NCBI GenBank assembly: GCA_028868395.1
Contig: JAGWUO010000054.1
Coordinates: 1 to 7,320 of the forward strand
Reading direction: 5' to 3'
DNA from: Cytophagales bacterium
GTDB lineage: Bacteria > Bacteroidota > Bacteroidia > Cytophagales > Spirosomataceae
Length of the DNA stretch: 7,320 nt
A model generated the notes under the pieces. The model worked only from the letters and a program-made list of their open reading frames with translations. It made no database searches and was not told where the DNA came from. Below are positions 1 through 6,774 of this stretch, in pieces. How positions within the stretch are numbered: the stretch's first letter is position 1; each line of letters begins with the position of its first letter. The position numbers and the translations under genes were made by a program.

Positions 1-1365
1 CAGTCTTCCGTTCAACGGTACGAAAACATGTTGAATCAGCAAGAAAACGCGTTTTTCGATGCAGAAACCTTAGAACAAATCGCAGAACACTACTTTGTGC
101 AGTCGCGTTTTGATCAGGCATTAGAGGCCGTCAATCTAGGCCTTAGTCATTATACTTATTCCCTCGAACTAATTACCTTAAAGGCGCAGATCCTAGGTGA
201 AATGCAGCGGCCAGAAGAGGCCATGGAATTAATTGAAAATTCCATCCTTTTATTCCCCAATGATATCGAATTAACCCTTGTAAAAGGCTATTTATTAAGC
301 CAAATGGGGCAACACGAAGAATCTATCCAACTCTTTTTAGCTTCGTTAGAACGAACAGAGGAAAAAGACGAAGTCTATTTTAGAATTGGATTGAGTTACC
401 AAGCCTGGGGTAAACCCCGCGAGGCGGTGGATATGCTTAAGAAATGTTTAGAGTTGAATTCTGAGAATGAAAATGCCTTAGTGGAACTGGCTAACTGTTT
501 GGATGAAATAGGAAAAATCGAGGAGAGTATTCCCTATTATAAGCAGTTCATCGATGCGGATCCTTTTTCATTTACGGCTTGGTATAATTTAGGCATTGCC
601 TATTCGAAGCTGAAGCAATTTGAGAAGGCCATTGATGCCTATGAATATTCGCTTGCCATTGAACCTACATTTGGGTCTTCCCTATTTAATTTAGGGAATA
701 CTTACATGAACATTCAGGAGTATGCGAAGGCGGAGGAATCGTATCAACTTTGCTTGAAATACGATGACCCTAATCCAGAATTATATTGCTGTTTAGGGGC
801 TAGCATTGAACGCCAACGTCGATTTGATGAGGCTCTTACTTATTACAAAGAGGCCATTAAGGTGGATCCGCTTTGGGATGAGGGTTATTATGGTCTAGCC
901 GTTTGTTTAACAGAAATGGACAAGTGGTTCGAGGCCTTACATTTTCTAAAGAAAGCGCTTAAACTAAACGATACAAATCCCTTGTATTGGACGGGATTAG
1001 CAGATGTTGAAGCCTATTTAGGCAATCCAGTCTCCTCAGATGAGGCTTATGCCAAATCCGTTGACCTAGACTCCTTCTTTGCTCCTACCTGGGTGAAATG
1101 GGCGCAATTGCACTACGATTTAAATGACTTCGAAAAGTGTGCGGAGATTATGCTTTCCGCCATTGATGAACTTCCTGAAGAAGCGGACCTTTATTACCGC
1201 GCTGCTATCTTTTTAATTAAAGCAGGGCAATTTAAAGAGGCCTTTCATTTCTTGGAATCTGGTCTTTTATTGGACTATGATAAACACGAAATAATTTTCG
1301 AATATTTTCCAAACATGGAAACACAAAAGGCGATTTATAAGTTAATTCAACAGTACAAGAAATAA
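1..1365 (+). CDS. TPR-repeat protein, probably 5'-truncated by the window edge
   Basis: A tetratricopeptide-repeat protein built almost entirely of about 34-residue helix pairs. Counting from the ATG at 28, clear units begin near residues 150, 183, 217, 250, 284, 318, 352 and 386, with weaker ones before. Each shows the usual pattern: a W/Y-x-x-L-G/A helix, then a helix with A-x-x-x-Y/F, then a P at the turn (for example WYNLGIAY, then KAIDAYEYSLAIEP). There is no signal peptide, membrane segment or catalytic motif, so it is probably a cytoplasmic scaffold for protein contacts; its partner is unknown. The frame stays open from base 1 to the ATG at 28, reading QSSVQRYEN. My recollection is that related Bacteroidota proteins carry a similar R-[FY]-E-x-M-L stretch near, but not at, the N-terminus, so the true start is probably outside the window. 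If not, the gene is 28-1365 (445 aa). It ends in TAA, 78 bases before the peptidase gene. Confidence 0.85.
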   Translation, partial: QSSVQRYENMLNQQENAFFDAETLEQIAEHYFVQSRFDQALEAVNLGLSHYTYSLELITLKAQILGEMQRPEEAMELIENSILLFPNDIELTLVKGYLLSQMGQHEESIQLFLASLERTEEKDEVYFRIGLSYQAWGKPREAVDMLKKCLELNSENENALVELANCLDEIGKIEESIPYYKQFIDADPFSFTAWYNLGIAYSKLKQFEKAIDAYEYSLAIEPTFGSSLFNLGNTYMNIQEYAKAEESYQLCLKYDDPNPELYCCLGASIERQRRFDEALTYYKEAIKVDPLWDEGYYGLAVCLTEMDKWFEALHFLKKALKLNDTNPLYWTGLADVEAYLGNPVSSDEAYAKSVDLDSFFAPTWVKWAQLHYDLNDFEKCAEIMLSAIDELPEEADLYYRAAIFLIKAGQFKEAFHFLESGLLLDYDKHEIIFEYFPNMETQKAIYKLIQQYKK

Positions 1366-1443
1366 TTCTTGCCGTTCATCATTTTATCAGTATCACGCAG
1401 TCAATTAATTTTTAATTTTCTATTCTAAAAACAAAATACCCCT

Positions 1444-4272
1444 ATGAAGAAAATTATTCTATCGGGTTTATTGCTTTGTCTTTTGCAACCGGCAATAGCA
1501 CAACCTAAACCCACTCCATCAACACAAAAGGCATCCGCTAGCCTTCCCATTCCTGAAAAGGTTACTGAAGCGGAAGGAATTACGGAATATAAATTAGCGA
1601 ATGGATTACGCGTTCTTTTATTCCCAGATCCATCTAAACAAACAGTAACGGTTAATATCACCTATTTAGTGGGATCTCGCCACGAGGGCTATGGTGAAAC
1701 AGGAATGTCCCACCTATTAGAGCACATGGTGTTTAAGGGTACGAAAGAAAAACACAAAGAAGTAGCTAAAGAAATCTCAGATCACGGAGCGCAATTCAAT
1801 GGAACGACTTGGTTAGATCGTACAAACTACTTTGAGACTTTTGCTGCTACGGATGAAAACTTAGACTGGGCCTTAGATATGGAAGCTGATCGTATGATCA
1901 ATTCACGCATCTCTAAAAGCGAGTTAGAGACTGAAATGACAGTAGTTCGTAACGAATTTGAACGTGGCGAAAACGATCCTGGTAGTGTTTTAATGGAGCG
2001 CATCGTTTCTACCGCTTTTTTATGGCATAACTATGGTAACTCTACGATCGGTGCTCGTTCTGACATCGAAAAAGTACCTATTGAAAACTTACAGGCTTAC
2101 TACCGCAAATATTACCAACCAGACAATGCGGTATTATTAGTAGCTGGGAAGTTCGATCCGATCAAAACTTTAAAGTTAGTTAACGAGAAATTTGGCGTTA
2201 TACCACGTCCAGAGCGTGTATTAACGCCTACATTCACCGCTGAGCCTACGCAAGATGGCGAGCGTGATGTAACACTTCGTCGGGTGGGTGATGTTCAAGT
2301 AGTGGGTATGGCTTACCATATTCCATCCGGTTTACACCCAGACTATGTTGCGGTAGACGTAATGACTGATTTACTAACTGATGCTCCTTCCGGACGCTTG
2401 TACAAAGCATTAATTGATACCAAGAAAGCAAGCAGCCAGTTCGGAATGACTTTCCAATTAAAAGAACCTGGTTTGGTTTATTTTGGAGCCGAAGTATTAA
2501 AAGAAAAATCGGTGGATTCTGTTCGTCAGATTATGATTAACACGATTGAAAATTTTGCCAAAACTCCTCCAACGAAGGAAGAGGTCGATCGTATTAAAAC
2601 AAAAGGAATCAAGAATATTGAATTATTGTTAAATAATGCACAACGTGTAGGTGTAGGAATTTCTGAATACATCGCTCAAGGCGATTGGCGTTTATTGTTC
2701 CATACACGTAATCAATTAGAGAAAATCACGCCAGCTGATATTCAACGTGTAGCGGCTGCTTATTTCAAATCTGCTAACAGAACATCAGGTACTTTCTACC
2801 CTACAGAAAAACCTGAACGCGCTGAGATTCCAGAAGCTAAGGACGTAGCAACTGTCTTAAAAGACTTCAAACCTAAAGCTGCAGTAAGCCAAGGGGAGGC
2901 TTTTGATCCGTCACCAGCAAACATCGATGCTCGCACGAAGACTGATAAAATTGGTGGAGTTCAGTTAGCCTTGTTATCAAAGAAAACAAGAGGTAATTCA
3001 GTATATGCTCGTATGACTTTACGTTTTGGTGATGAAAAATCATTAATGGGAACTGCTACTGCAGCTGATTTAGCGGCAGATATGTTAACAAAAGGAACGG
3101 CGAAACATACGCGTCAACAATTCCAAGATGAATTAGACAAATTAAAAGCACGTGTAAGTATTTCTGGAGGTGCTACTCAAGCAAATGTTTCAATCGAGAC
3201 AACACGTGATAATTTGATCCCTGCAATGAAATTAGTAGCTGAAGCCTTGAAGCAACCCGTATTCCCAGCAGATGAATTCGAAAAATTAAAGCAAGAGAAT
3301 TTAACGGCTATTGAAGGGCAAAAAAGTGAGCCTCAAGCGAAAGGTTCAGAAGCTTTAAGTCAATTAAGAACAGGTCATTACGACAAGAAAGACGTTCGTT
3401 ACCAACCAACGATGGCGGAACAAACAGCGAACTACAGTGCAGCTAAACTGGAAGAATCCGTTAATTTCTATAAGAACTTCTACGGTGCTTCTAACGCTAC
3501 ATTCTCTGCTGTTGGTGATTTTGATGAGAAGGAATTGAAAGATTTAATCACAGCTGAATTTGCGAATTGGAAATCTCCTAAGCCTTACAAGCGTGTGGCA
3601 GATGTATTCAAAGAAACAGGTGGAAAGGCGATTTCGATTGAAACTCCAGATAAAGCAAATGCTTTCTTCTTAGCTTACCAACCATTGAAAATCTCTGATA
3701 GCGATCCGAATTACGCTGCTTTAGAATTATCTAACTATATGTTAGGTGGTGGAAGCGGATTAAGTTCTCGTTTAATGAATCGTATTCGCCAAAAAGATGG
3801 TTTATCGTATGGTGTAGGTTCTCAATTCGTTGCGAGTCCTTTGGACCAAAGCGGTGCATTCATCGGCTATGCGATCTACGCACCAGAGAACTTAGCAAAG
3901 CTTGAGTCTGCTTTCAAAGAGGAAATCGAAAAAGTATTGAAAGAAGGTTTCACTCAGAAAGAAATCGATGAAGCGAAAAAATCTTGGTTACAATCACGTC
4001 AAGTGACACGTTCTCAAGACAATGCTTTAGTGGGTAGCTTGAACAGCAACTTGTTCTTAGGCCGTAATATGAAATGGTCTGAAGAATTAGAAAACAAGAT
4101 CAAGAGCTTAACTCCTGCCCAAATTCAAGAGGCAACTCAGAAATCAATCGACTTGTTGAAGATGTCCTTCATCAAAGCAGGTGATTATGAAGGTGCCGCT
4201 AAGAAAATGGCTGAGAAAGCAAAAAATAGCAGTTCAGAATCAGGAGCGATGGGCGGTGCACCTAAGCAATAA
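1444..4272 (+). CDS. Secreted M16-family (insulinase/pitrilysin-type) zinc peptidase, two fused M16 units
   Basis: A 942-residue zinc metallopeptidase that probably degrades peptides in the periplasm or at the outer membrane. Residues 1-19 form a type I signal peptide (MKK, a hydrophobic core, then AIA before Q20); Cys12 follows L-L-L, so it is not a lipobox. The N-terminal unit carries the inverted zinc motif H90-L-L-E93-H94 and the third ligand E171 in VRNEFERGEND, 76 residues after H94, the classic M16 spacing. The C-terminal unit (about 500-910) has the family's substrate-binding signature around R776 and Y789 (GGGSGLSSRLMNRIRQKDG, then LSYG) but no HxxEH; the equivalent stretch is D542-LAA-D546. 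This active plus inactive arrangement fits M16 proteins of about 900-950 residues. The tail after about 920 is low complexity (S, G, A, K). The leader is A-rich with no clear Shine-Dalgarno sequence. Arg, Gly and Ala codons favour CGT, GGT and GCT more than in neighbouring genes. The natural substrate is unknown. Confidence 0.95.
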   Translation: MKKIILSGLLLCLLQPAIAQPKPTPSTQKASASLPIPEKVTEAEGITEYKLANGLRVLLFPDPSKQTVTVNITYLVGSRHEGYGETGMSHLLEHMVFKGTKEKHKEVAKEISDHGAQFNGTTWLDRTNYFETFAATDENLDWALDMEADRMINSRISKSELETEMTVVRNEFERGENDPGSVLMERIVSTAFLWHNYGNSTIGARSDIEKVPIENLQAYYRKYYQPDNAVLLVAGKFDPIKTLKLVNEKFGVIPRPERVLTPTFTAEPTQDGERDVTLRRVGDVQVVGMAYHIPSGLHPDYVAVDVMTDLLTDAPSGRLYKALIDTKKASSQFGMTFQLKEPGLVYFGAEVLKEKSVDSVRQIMINTIENFAKTPPTKEEVDRIKTKGIKNIELLLNNAQRVGVGISEYIAQGDWRLLFHTRNQLEKITPADIQRVAAAYFKSANRTSGTFYPTEKPERAEIPEAKDVATVLKDFKPKAAVSQGEAFDPSPANIDARTKTDKIGGVQLALLSKKTRGNSVYARMTLRFGDEKSLMGTATAADLAADMLTKGTAKHTRQQFQDELDKLKARVSISGGATQANVSIETTRDNLIPAMKLVAEALKQPVFPADEFEKLKQENLTAIEGQKSEPQAKGSEALSQLRTGHYDKKDVRYQPTMAEQTANYSAAKLEESVNFYKNFYGASNATFSAVGDFDEKELKDLITAEFANWKSPKPYKRVADVFKETGGKAISIETPDKANAFFLAYQPLKISDSDPNYAALELSNYMLGGGSGLSSRLMNRIRQKDGLSYGVGSQFVASPLDQSGAFIGYAIYAPENLAKLESAFKEEIEKVLKEGFTQKEIDEAKKSWLQSRQVTRSQDNALVGSLNSNLFLGRNMKWSEELENKIKSLTPAQIQEATQKSIDLLKMSFIKAGDYEGAAKKMAEKAKNSSSESGAMGGAPKQ

Positions 4273-4290
4273 TCCTTCCTGAAAGGGCAT

Positions 4291-4326
4291 AAAAAAAGGG
4301 AGCTCCTGATGGATGCTCCCTTTTTT
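4291..4326. terminator. Bidirectional intrinsic terminator between convergent genes
   Basis: Seven A (4291-4297), the stem arm GGGAGC (4298-4303), an inner TCC/GGA pairing around a TGAT loop (4304-4313) with one bulged T at 4314, the matching arm GCTCCC (4315-4320), then six T (4321-4326). Read on either strand, this is a GC-rich hairpin followed by a U-tract. It lies 25 bases after the peptidase stop and 18 bases after the bacilliredoxin stop, so it can end transcripts arriving from both sides. Confidence 0.9.
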
Positions 4327-4338
4327 ATTGAATTACTA

Positions 4339-4752
4339 TTAGCAAAACTCCTCAAACACACCTTCCAAATGTCCAGCGATCATATCTGCTGAACGACCTT
4401 CAATGTGGTGACGTTCTACGAAATGAACTAACTCGCCATCTTTAAACAATGCAATCGATGGAGATGATGGAGGATAAGGTAGCGTATATTCACGTGCTTT
4501 TTGAACCGCTTCTGGATCTACACCAGCAAAAACCGTCACTAATTGATTAGGTTTCTTCGCAGAAGAAGCGACCGCGTGTTTTACACCGGGACGTGCTGTA
4601 GAAGCTGAACATCCACAAACTGAGTTAAAAAATACTAAAGTCGTACCTGGCTTAGCCATCACTTCTTCCACTTCTGAAGCTAACTTCAATTCTTGGAAAC
4701 CTCCGGCAACGATATCCATCCGCATAGGATGTACTAAATGTTCTGGATACAT
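4339..4752 (-). CDS. BrxA/BrxB-family bacilliredoxin (YphP/YqiW, DUF1094)
   Basis: A 137-residue thioredoxin-fold disulfide-handling protein. Family members in Bacillus reduce mixed disulfides between bacillithiol and protein cysteines. The diagnostic active site is C46-G47-C48 in NSVCGCSAS, followed by the family's ARPG, TVFAG, REY and cis-proline-type PPSSPS (about residues 94-99) stretches, and a terminal Cys137. The N-terminal VHPMR stretch and the length match the family. The chosen start is the ATG at 4752; a TTG 48 bases upstream would overlap the preceding gene by 14 bases and add residues not expected in the family. It is the last gene of the suf cluster, 34 bases after the sufT-like stop, and runs into the bidirectional terminator. 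This suggests the host makes bacillithiol or a similar thiol, an inference from the family alone. BrxA cannot be told from BrxB by eye, so no symbol is given. Confidence 0.92.
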   Translation of the reverse strand: MYPEHLVHPMRMDIVAGGFQELKLASEVEEVMAKPGTTLVFFNSVCGCSASTARPGVKHAVASSAKKPNQLVTVFAGVDPEAVQKAREYTLPYPPSSPSIALFKDGELVHFVERHHIEGRSADMIAGHLEGVFEEFC

Positions 4753-4786
4753 ATTTTCTATTTTTATATTTAAGACGTTAACACAA

Positions 4787-5116
4787 TTACATAAAACCAA
4801 GTTCCAATTTGGCCACTTCTGACATCATATCCTGCTCGTATGGAGGATCAAATGTTAATTCTACAGAGACTTCTGCAATACCCTCAATCTCTCGAACCGC
4901 TTTCTCAATATCCACCGGAATGCTTTCCGCTGATGGACATGATGGCGAAGTGAGAGTCATCAAGATATACACATTATTGACCGGAAAAATCTTTATTTCA
5001 TAGATCAATCCTAGCTCATACACATCTACTGGAATTTCTGGGTCATAGACGGTTTTAATCGCCTTGACAACCTTTTCCTTTAATTCTACCTCGTTCATTT
5101 GACTTGAATTTTCCAT
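4787..5116 (-). CDS. sufT: MIP18/DUF59-family Fe-S assembly protein (SufT-like)
   Basis: A 109-residue cytosolic protein of the MIP18 (DUF59) family, whose members help mature or deliver Fe-S clusters; SUF-associated copies are often called SufT. The sequence shows the family core D25-PEIPVDVYELGLIY (25-39), the central strand with TLTSPSC60 holding the conserved cysteine, and a C-terminal DPP...MMSEVAKLELG stretch. The exact biochemical step is not settled from sequence; carrier or targeting factor for SufBCD-made clusters is the usual proposal. The start is uncertain. ATG at 5116 leaves a 13-base gap after sufE and is preferred. ATG at 5098 would give a 103-residue protein beginning MNEVELKEKV, which also matches the family. 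ATG at 5149 would overlap sufE by 20 bases and add a basic N-terminus (RWPSLKRLFR) unlike the family. It is read in the same direction as sufE and the bacilliredoxin. Confidence 0.9.
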   Translation of the reverse strand: MENSSQMNEVELKEKVVKAIKTVYDPEIPVDVYELGLIYEIKIFPVNNVYILMTLTSPSCPSAESIPVDIEKAVREIEGIAEVSVELTFDPPYEQDMMSEVAKLELGFM

Positions 5117-5129
5117 TCTAAATAATCGC

Positions 5130-5546
5130 TTAAGAGAAGGCCAGCGCATAATGTTGCATTTGTTTAACCATCGAAACTAATCCGTTTGATCTGGTTTGGG
5201 CCAAATGTTGGCTCATTCCAATTTGCTCGATAAAATACAAGTCCGCAGCCAAAATCTCTGCCGGTGTATGATTCGATAATACCCGAATCAACATTGAGAT
5301 CATTCCTTTGACGATAATGGCCTCTGAATCTGCTTGAAAAACAACTAAATCACCTTGCTTTTCGGCGTGTAACCAAACGCGGCTTTGGCAGCCCTTAATC
5401 ACATTTTCCTCCGTTTTATAGGCATCAGACATTGGCGCTAATTTCTTGCCTAGGTCAATTAAATACTCATATTTATCTGCCCAGTCTTCAAAAAGACCAA
5501 ACTCTTCAATTAATTCCTCTTGTATTTCGTTAATTGACTGTCCCAT
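5130..5546 (-). CDS. sufE: Cysteine desulfuration protein SufE
   Basis: The sulfur-acceptor partner of SufS: it takes the persulfide from the desulfurase cysteine, stimulates its turnover and passes sulfur to the SufBCD scaffold. The 138-residue length matches the family. Visible marks are the N-terminal EELIEEFGLFEDWADKYEYLIDLG helix region (with F17, D21 and W22), then the sulfur-accepting C53 in ENVIKGCQSRVW, which aligns with E. coli SufE Cys51. The F-x-ADS-x-A-x-I-V-K-G strand and helix and the conserved IGMSQHLAQTRSNGL stretch near the end complete the fold. The ATG at 5546 is chosen because its A is also the last base of the sufS stop (TAATG), which implies coupled translation; a TTG at 5579 would run 34 bases into sufS. 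The gene ends 13 bases before the preferred sufT start. Confidence 0.96.
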   Translation of the reverse strand: MGQSINEIQEELIEEFGLFEDWADKYEYLIDLGKKLAPMSDAYKTEENVIKGCQSRVWLHAEKQGDLVVFQADSEAIIVKGMISMLIRVLSNHTPAEILAADLYFIEQIGMSQHLAQTRSNGLVSMVKQMQHYALAFS

Positions 5547-5548
5547 TA
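5544..5548 (-). promoter_or_regulatory. TAATG stop-start overlap coupling sufS to sufE
   Basis: On the minus strand the sufS stop TAA (5548-5546) and the sufE start ATG (5546-5544) share one A. This arrangement commonly lets a terminating ribosome restart on the next gene and would keep the two partner proteins in step. The overlap is seen directly; coupling is inferred. Confidence 0.75.
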
Positions 5549-6772
5549 CCCTAACATCTGTAAAGTTTTCTCTAAACAAAGCACAAAACGATCGATTTCC
5601 TCGAACGTATTATAAAACGCAAAAGAGGCACGACAGGTTCCCACTAGCTCATAGCGCTGCATCAAAGGTTGCGCACAGTGATGACCCGTCCGAATTGCAA
5701 TGCCAAATTTATCTAATAAAACGCCTATATCTTGCGGGTGAACGCCATCGATCACGAATGAAATAACCGCAATTTTAGAAGGTGCCGTTCCCACGATACG
5801 TAATCCTGGAATGGCTTGCAACTTCTGAGTTGCATAGGCTAATAGCGCCTCTTCTTGCGCGGCTAATGACTCCGCAGGAATAGCTTGAACATAATCCAAA
5901 GCAGCTCCAAAGGCAATCACATCCGCGATATTAGGCGTACCTGCCTCAAATTTATAGGGTAATTCGTTGTAAGTAGTTCCCGCAAAACTGACCTCTTTAA
6001 TCATCTCCCCTCCTCCTTGGTATGGTGGCATCGACTCTAGTAAATCGCGCTTCCCATACAATACTCCCACGCCCGTAGGCCCAAAAAGTTTATGTGCCGA
6101 AAACACAAAGAAATCCATATCTAGCGCTTGAACATCTACAGCTATATGGGCCACAGATTGCGCGCCATCAATTAACACTTTCGCCCCTACTTCATGAGCT
6201 AACGAAATAATCTCAGCAACAGGATTAATCGTCCCAATCGCATTCGAGACATGATTAACGGCGACTAATTTTACTTTAGGGTTTAACAATGCTTTATAAG
6301 CTTCGATATCCAAAACACCCGCATCACTCACAGGAATCACCTTAATTTCTGCCCCTTTTTCCTCCGCAATCATCTGCCAAGGCACGATGTTCGAGTGATG
6401 TTCTAGGTTAGAAACGATGATTTGATCTCCTTTTCCCACGTTTGCCCGCCCAAAAGTTTGGGCTACTAAATTAATACCTGCAGTCGTACCCGAAGTGAAA
6501 ATAATTTGATCGGTAGACGGAGCATTCAAAAAAGCGGCTAACTTCTTTCTCGTTAACTCATAAGCCGATGTCGCGCGTTCCGCCAAGGTATGAATACCCC
6601 GGTGAATGTTCGCGTTATCTTGCTCATAGTAAGCAGCAAGAGCCTCGATTACTGCCTTTGGCTTTTGCGTAGTCGCCGCATTATCAAAATAAATCAAAGG
6701 AGCCTTGTTCACCTGCTGATGTAAGACAGGGAAATCAGCTCTGATTTGATCTATATTTAATTTATCCGCCAT
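5546..6772 (-). CDS. sufS: Cysteine desulfurase SufS
   Basis: A PLP-dependent class V aminotransferase-fold enzyme of 408 residues that converts L-cysteine to L-alanine and holds the sulfur as a cysteine persulfide for Fe-S cluster building. Residues seen: the N-terminal YFDNAATTQKP stretch (28-38), H125 in LEHHSN stacking on PLP, D202 and Q205 in IDGAQS, the Schiff-base K228 in FSAHKLFGPTG, the RTGHHC366 persulfide cysteine and R381 binding the substrate carboxylate. These align with E. coli SufS H123, D200, Q203, K226, C364 and R379 with a constant offset of two. The short RTGHHCAQP active-site loop marks it as the group II (SufS) type rather than IscS/NifS, so it should need SufE. The start ATG is 2 bases after the sufD stop, and the stop overlaps the sufE start, so these are clearly one transcript. 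All catalytic residues are intact. Confidence 0.98.
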   Translation of the reverse strand: MADKLNIDQIRADFPVLHQQVNKAPLIYFDNAATTQKPKAVIEALAAYYEQDNANIHRGIHTLAERATSAYELTRKKLAAFLNAPSTDQIIFTSGTTAGINLVAQTFGRANVGKGDQIIVSNLEHHSNIVPWQMIAEEKGAEIKVIPVSDAGVLDIEAYKALLNPKVKLVAVNHVSNAIGTINPVAEIISLAHEVGAKVLIDGAQSVAHIAVDVQALDMDFFVFSAHKLFGPTGVGVLYGKRDLLESMPPYQGGGEMIKEVSFAGTTYNELPYKFEAGTPNIADVIAFGAALDYVQAIPAESLAAQEEALLAYATQKLQAIPGLRIVGTAPSKIAVISFVIDGVHPQDIGVLLDKFGIAIRTGHHCAQPLMQRYELVGTCRASFAFYNTFEEIDRFVLCLEKTLQMLG

Positions 6773-6774
6773 GA

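Noticed and set aside
1366..1443. Promoter or terminator between the TPR and peptidase genes
   Set aside because: The 78-base AT-rich gap has no clear hairpin with a T-tract and no good match to the Bacteroidota TTTG / TAnnTTTG promoter. A promoter may be present, but I cannot point to it.
1465..1482. Lipoprotein signal at Cys12 of the M16 peptidase
   Set aside because: The residues before the cysteine are L-L-L, not a lipobox with G, A or S at -1; a type I cleavage after AIA fits better.
1425..1661. Minus-strand open frame of 78 codons
   Set aside because: Antisense to the signal peptide and first domain of the M16 peptidase; no recognisable domain, and the plus strand is clearly coding.
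2246..2431. Minus-strand open frame of 61 codons
   Set aside because: Lies wholly inside the M16 peptidase gene, antisense to a conserved region, with no family resemblance.
4753..4800. Possible internal promoter ahead of the bacilliredoxin (TAATTGTG resembling TAnnTTTG)
   Set aside because: One mismatch in the -7 box, and no TTTG at the proper spacing upstream; too weak to call.
4809..5003. Plus-strand open frame of 64 codons
   Set aside because: Antisense shadow of the MIP18-family gene; low-complexity serine- and isoleucine-rich translation.
5446..5766. Plus-strand open frame of 106 codons across the sufE/sufS junction
   Set aside because: Antisense to conserved parts of both genes, with no recognisable domain.
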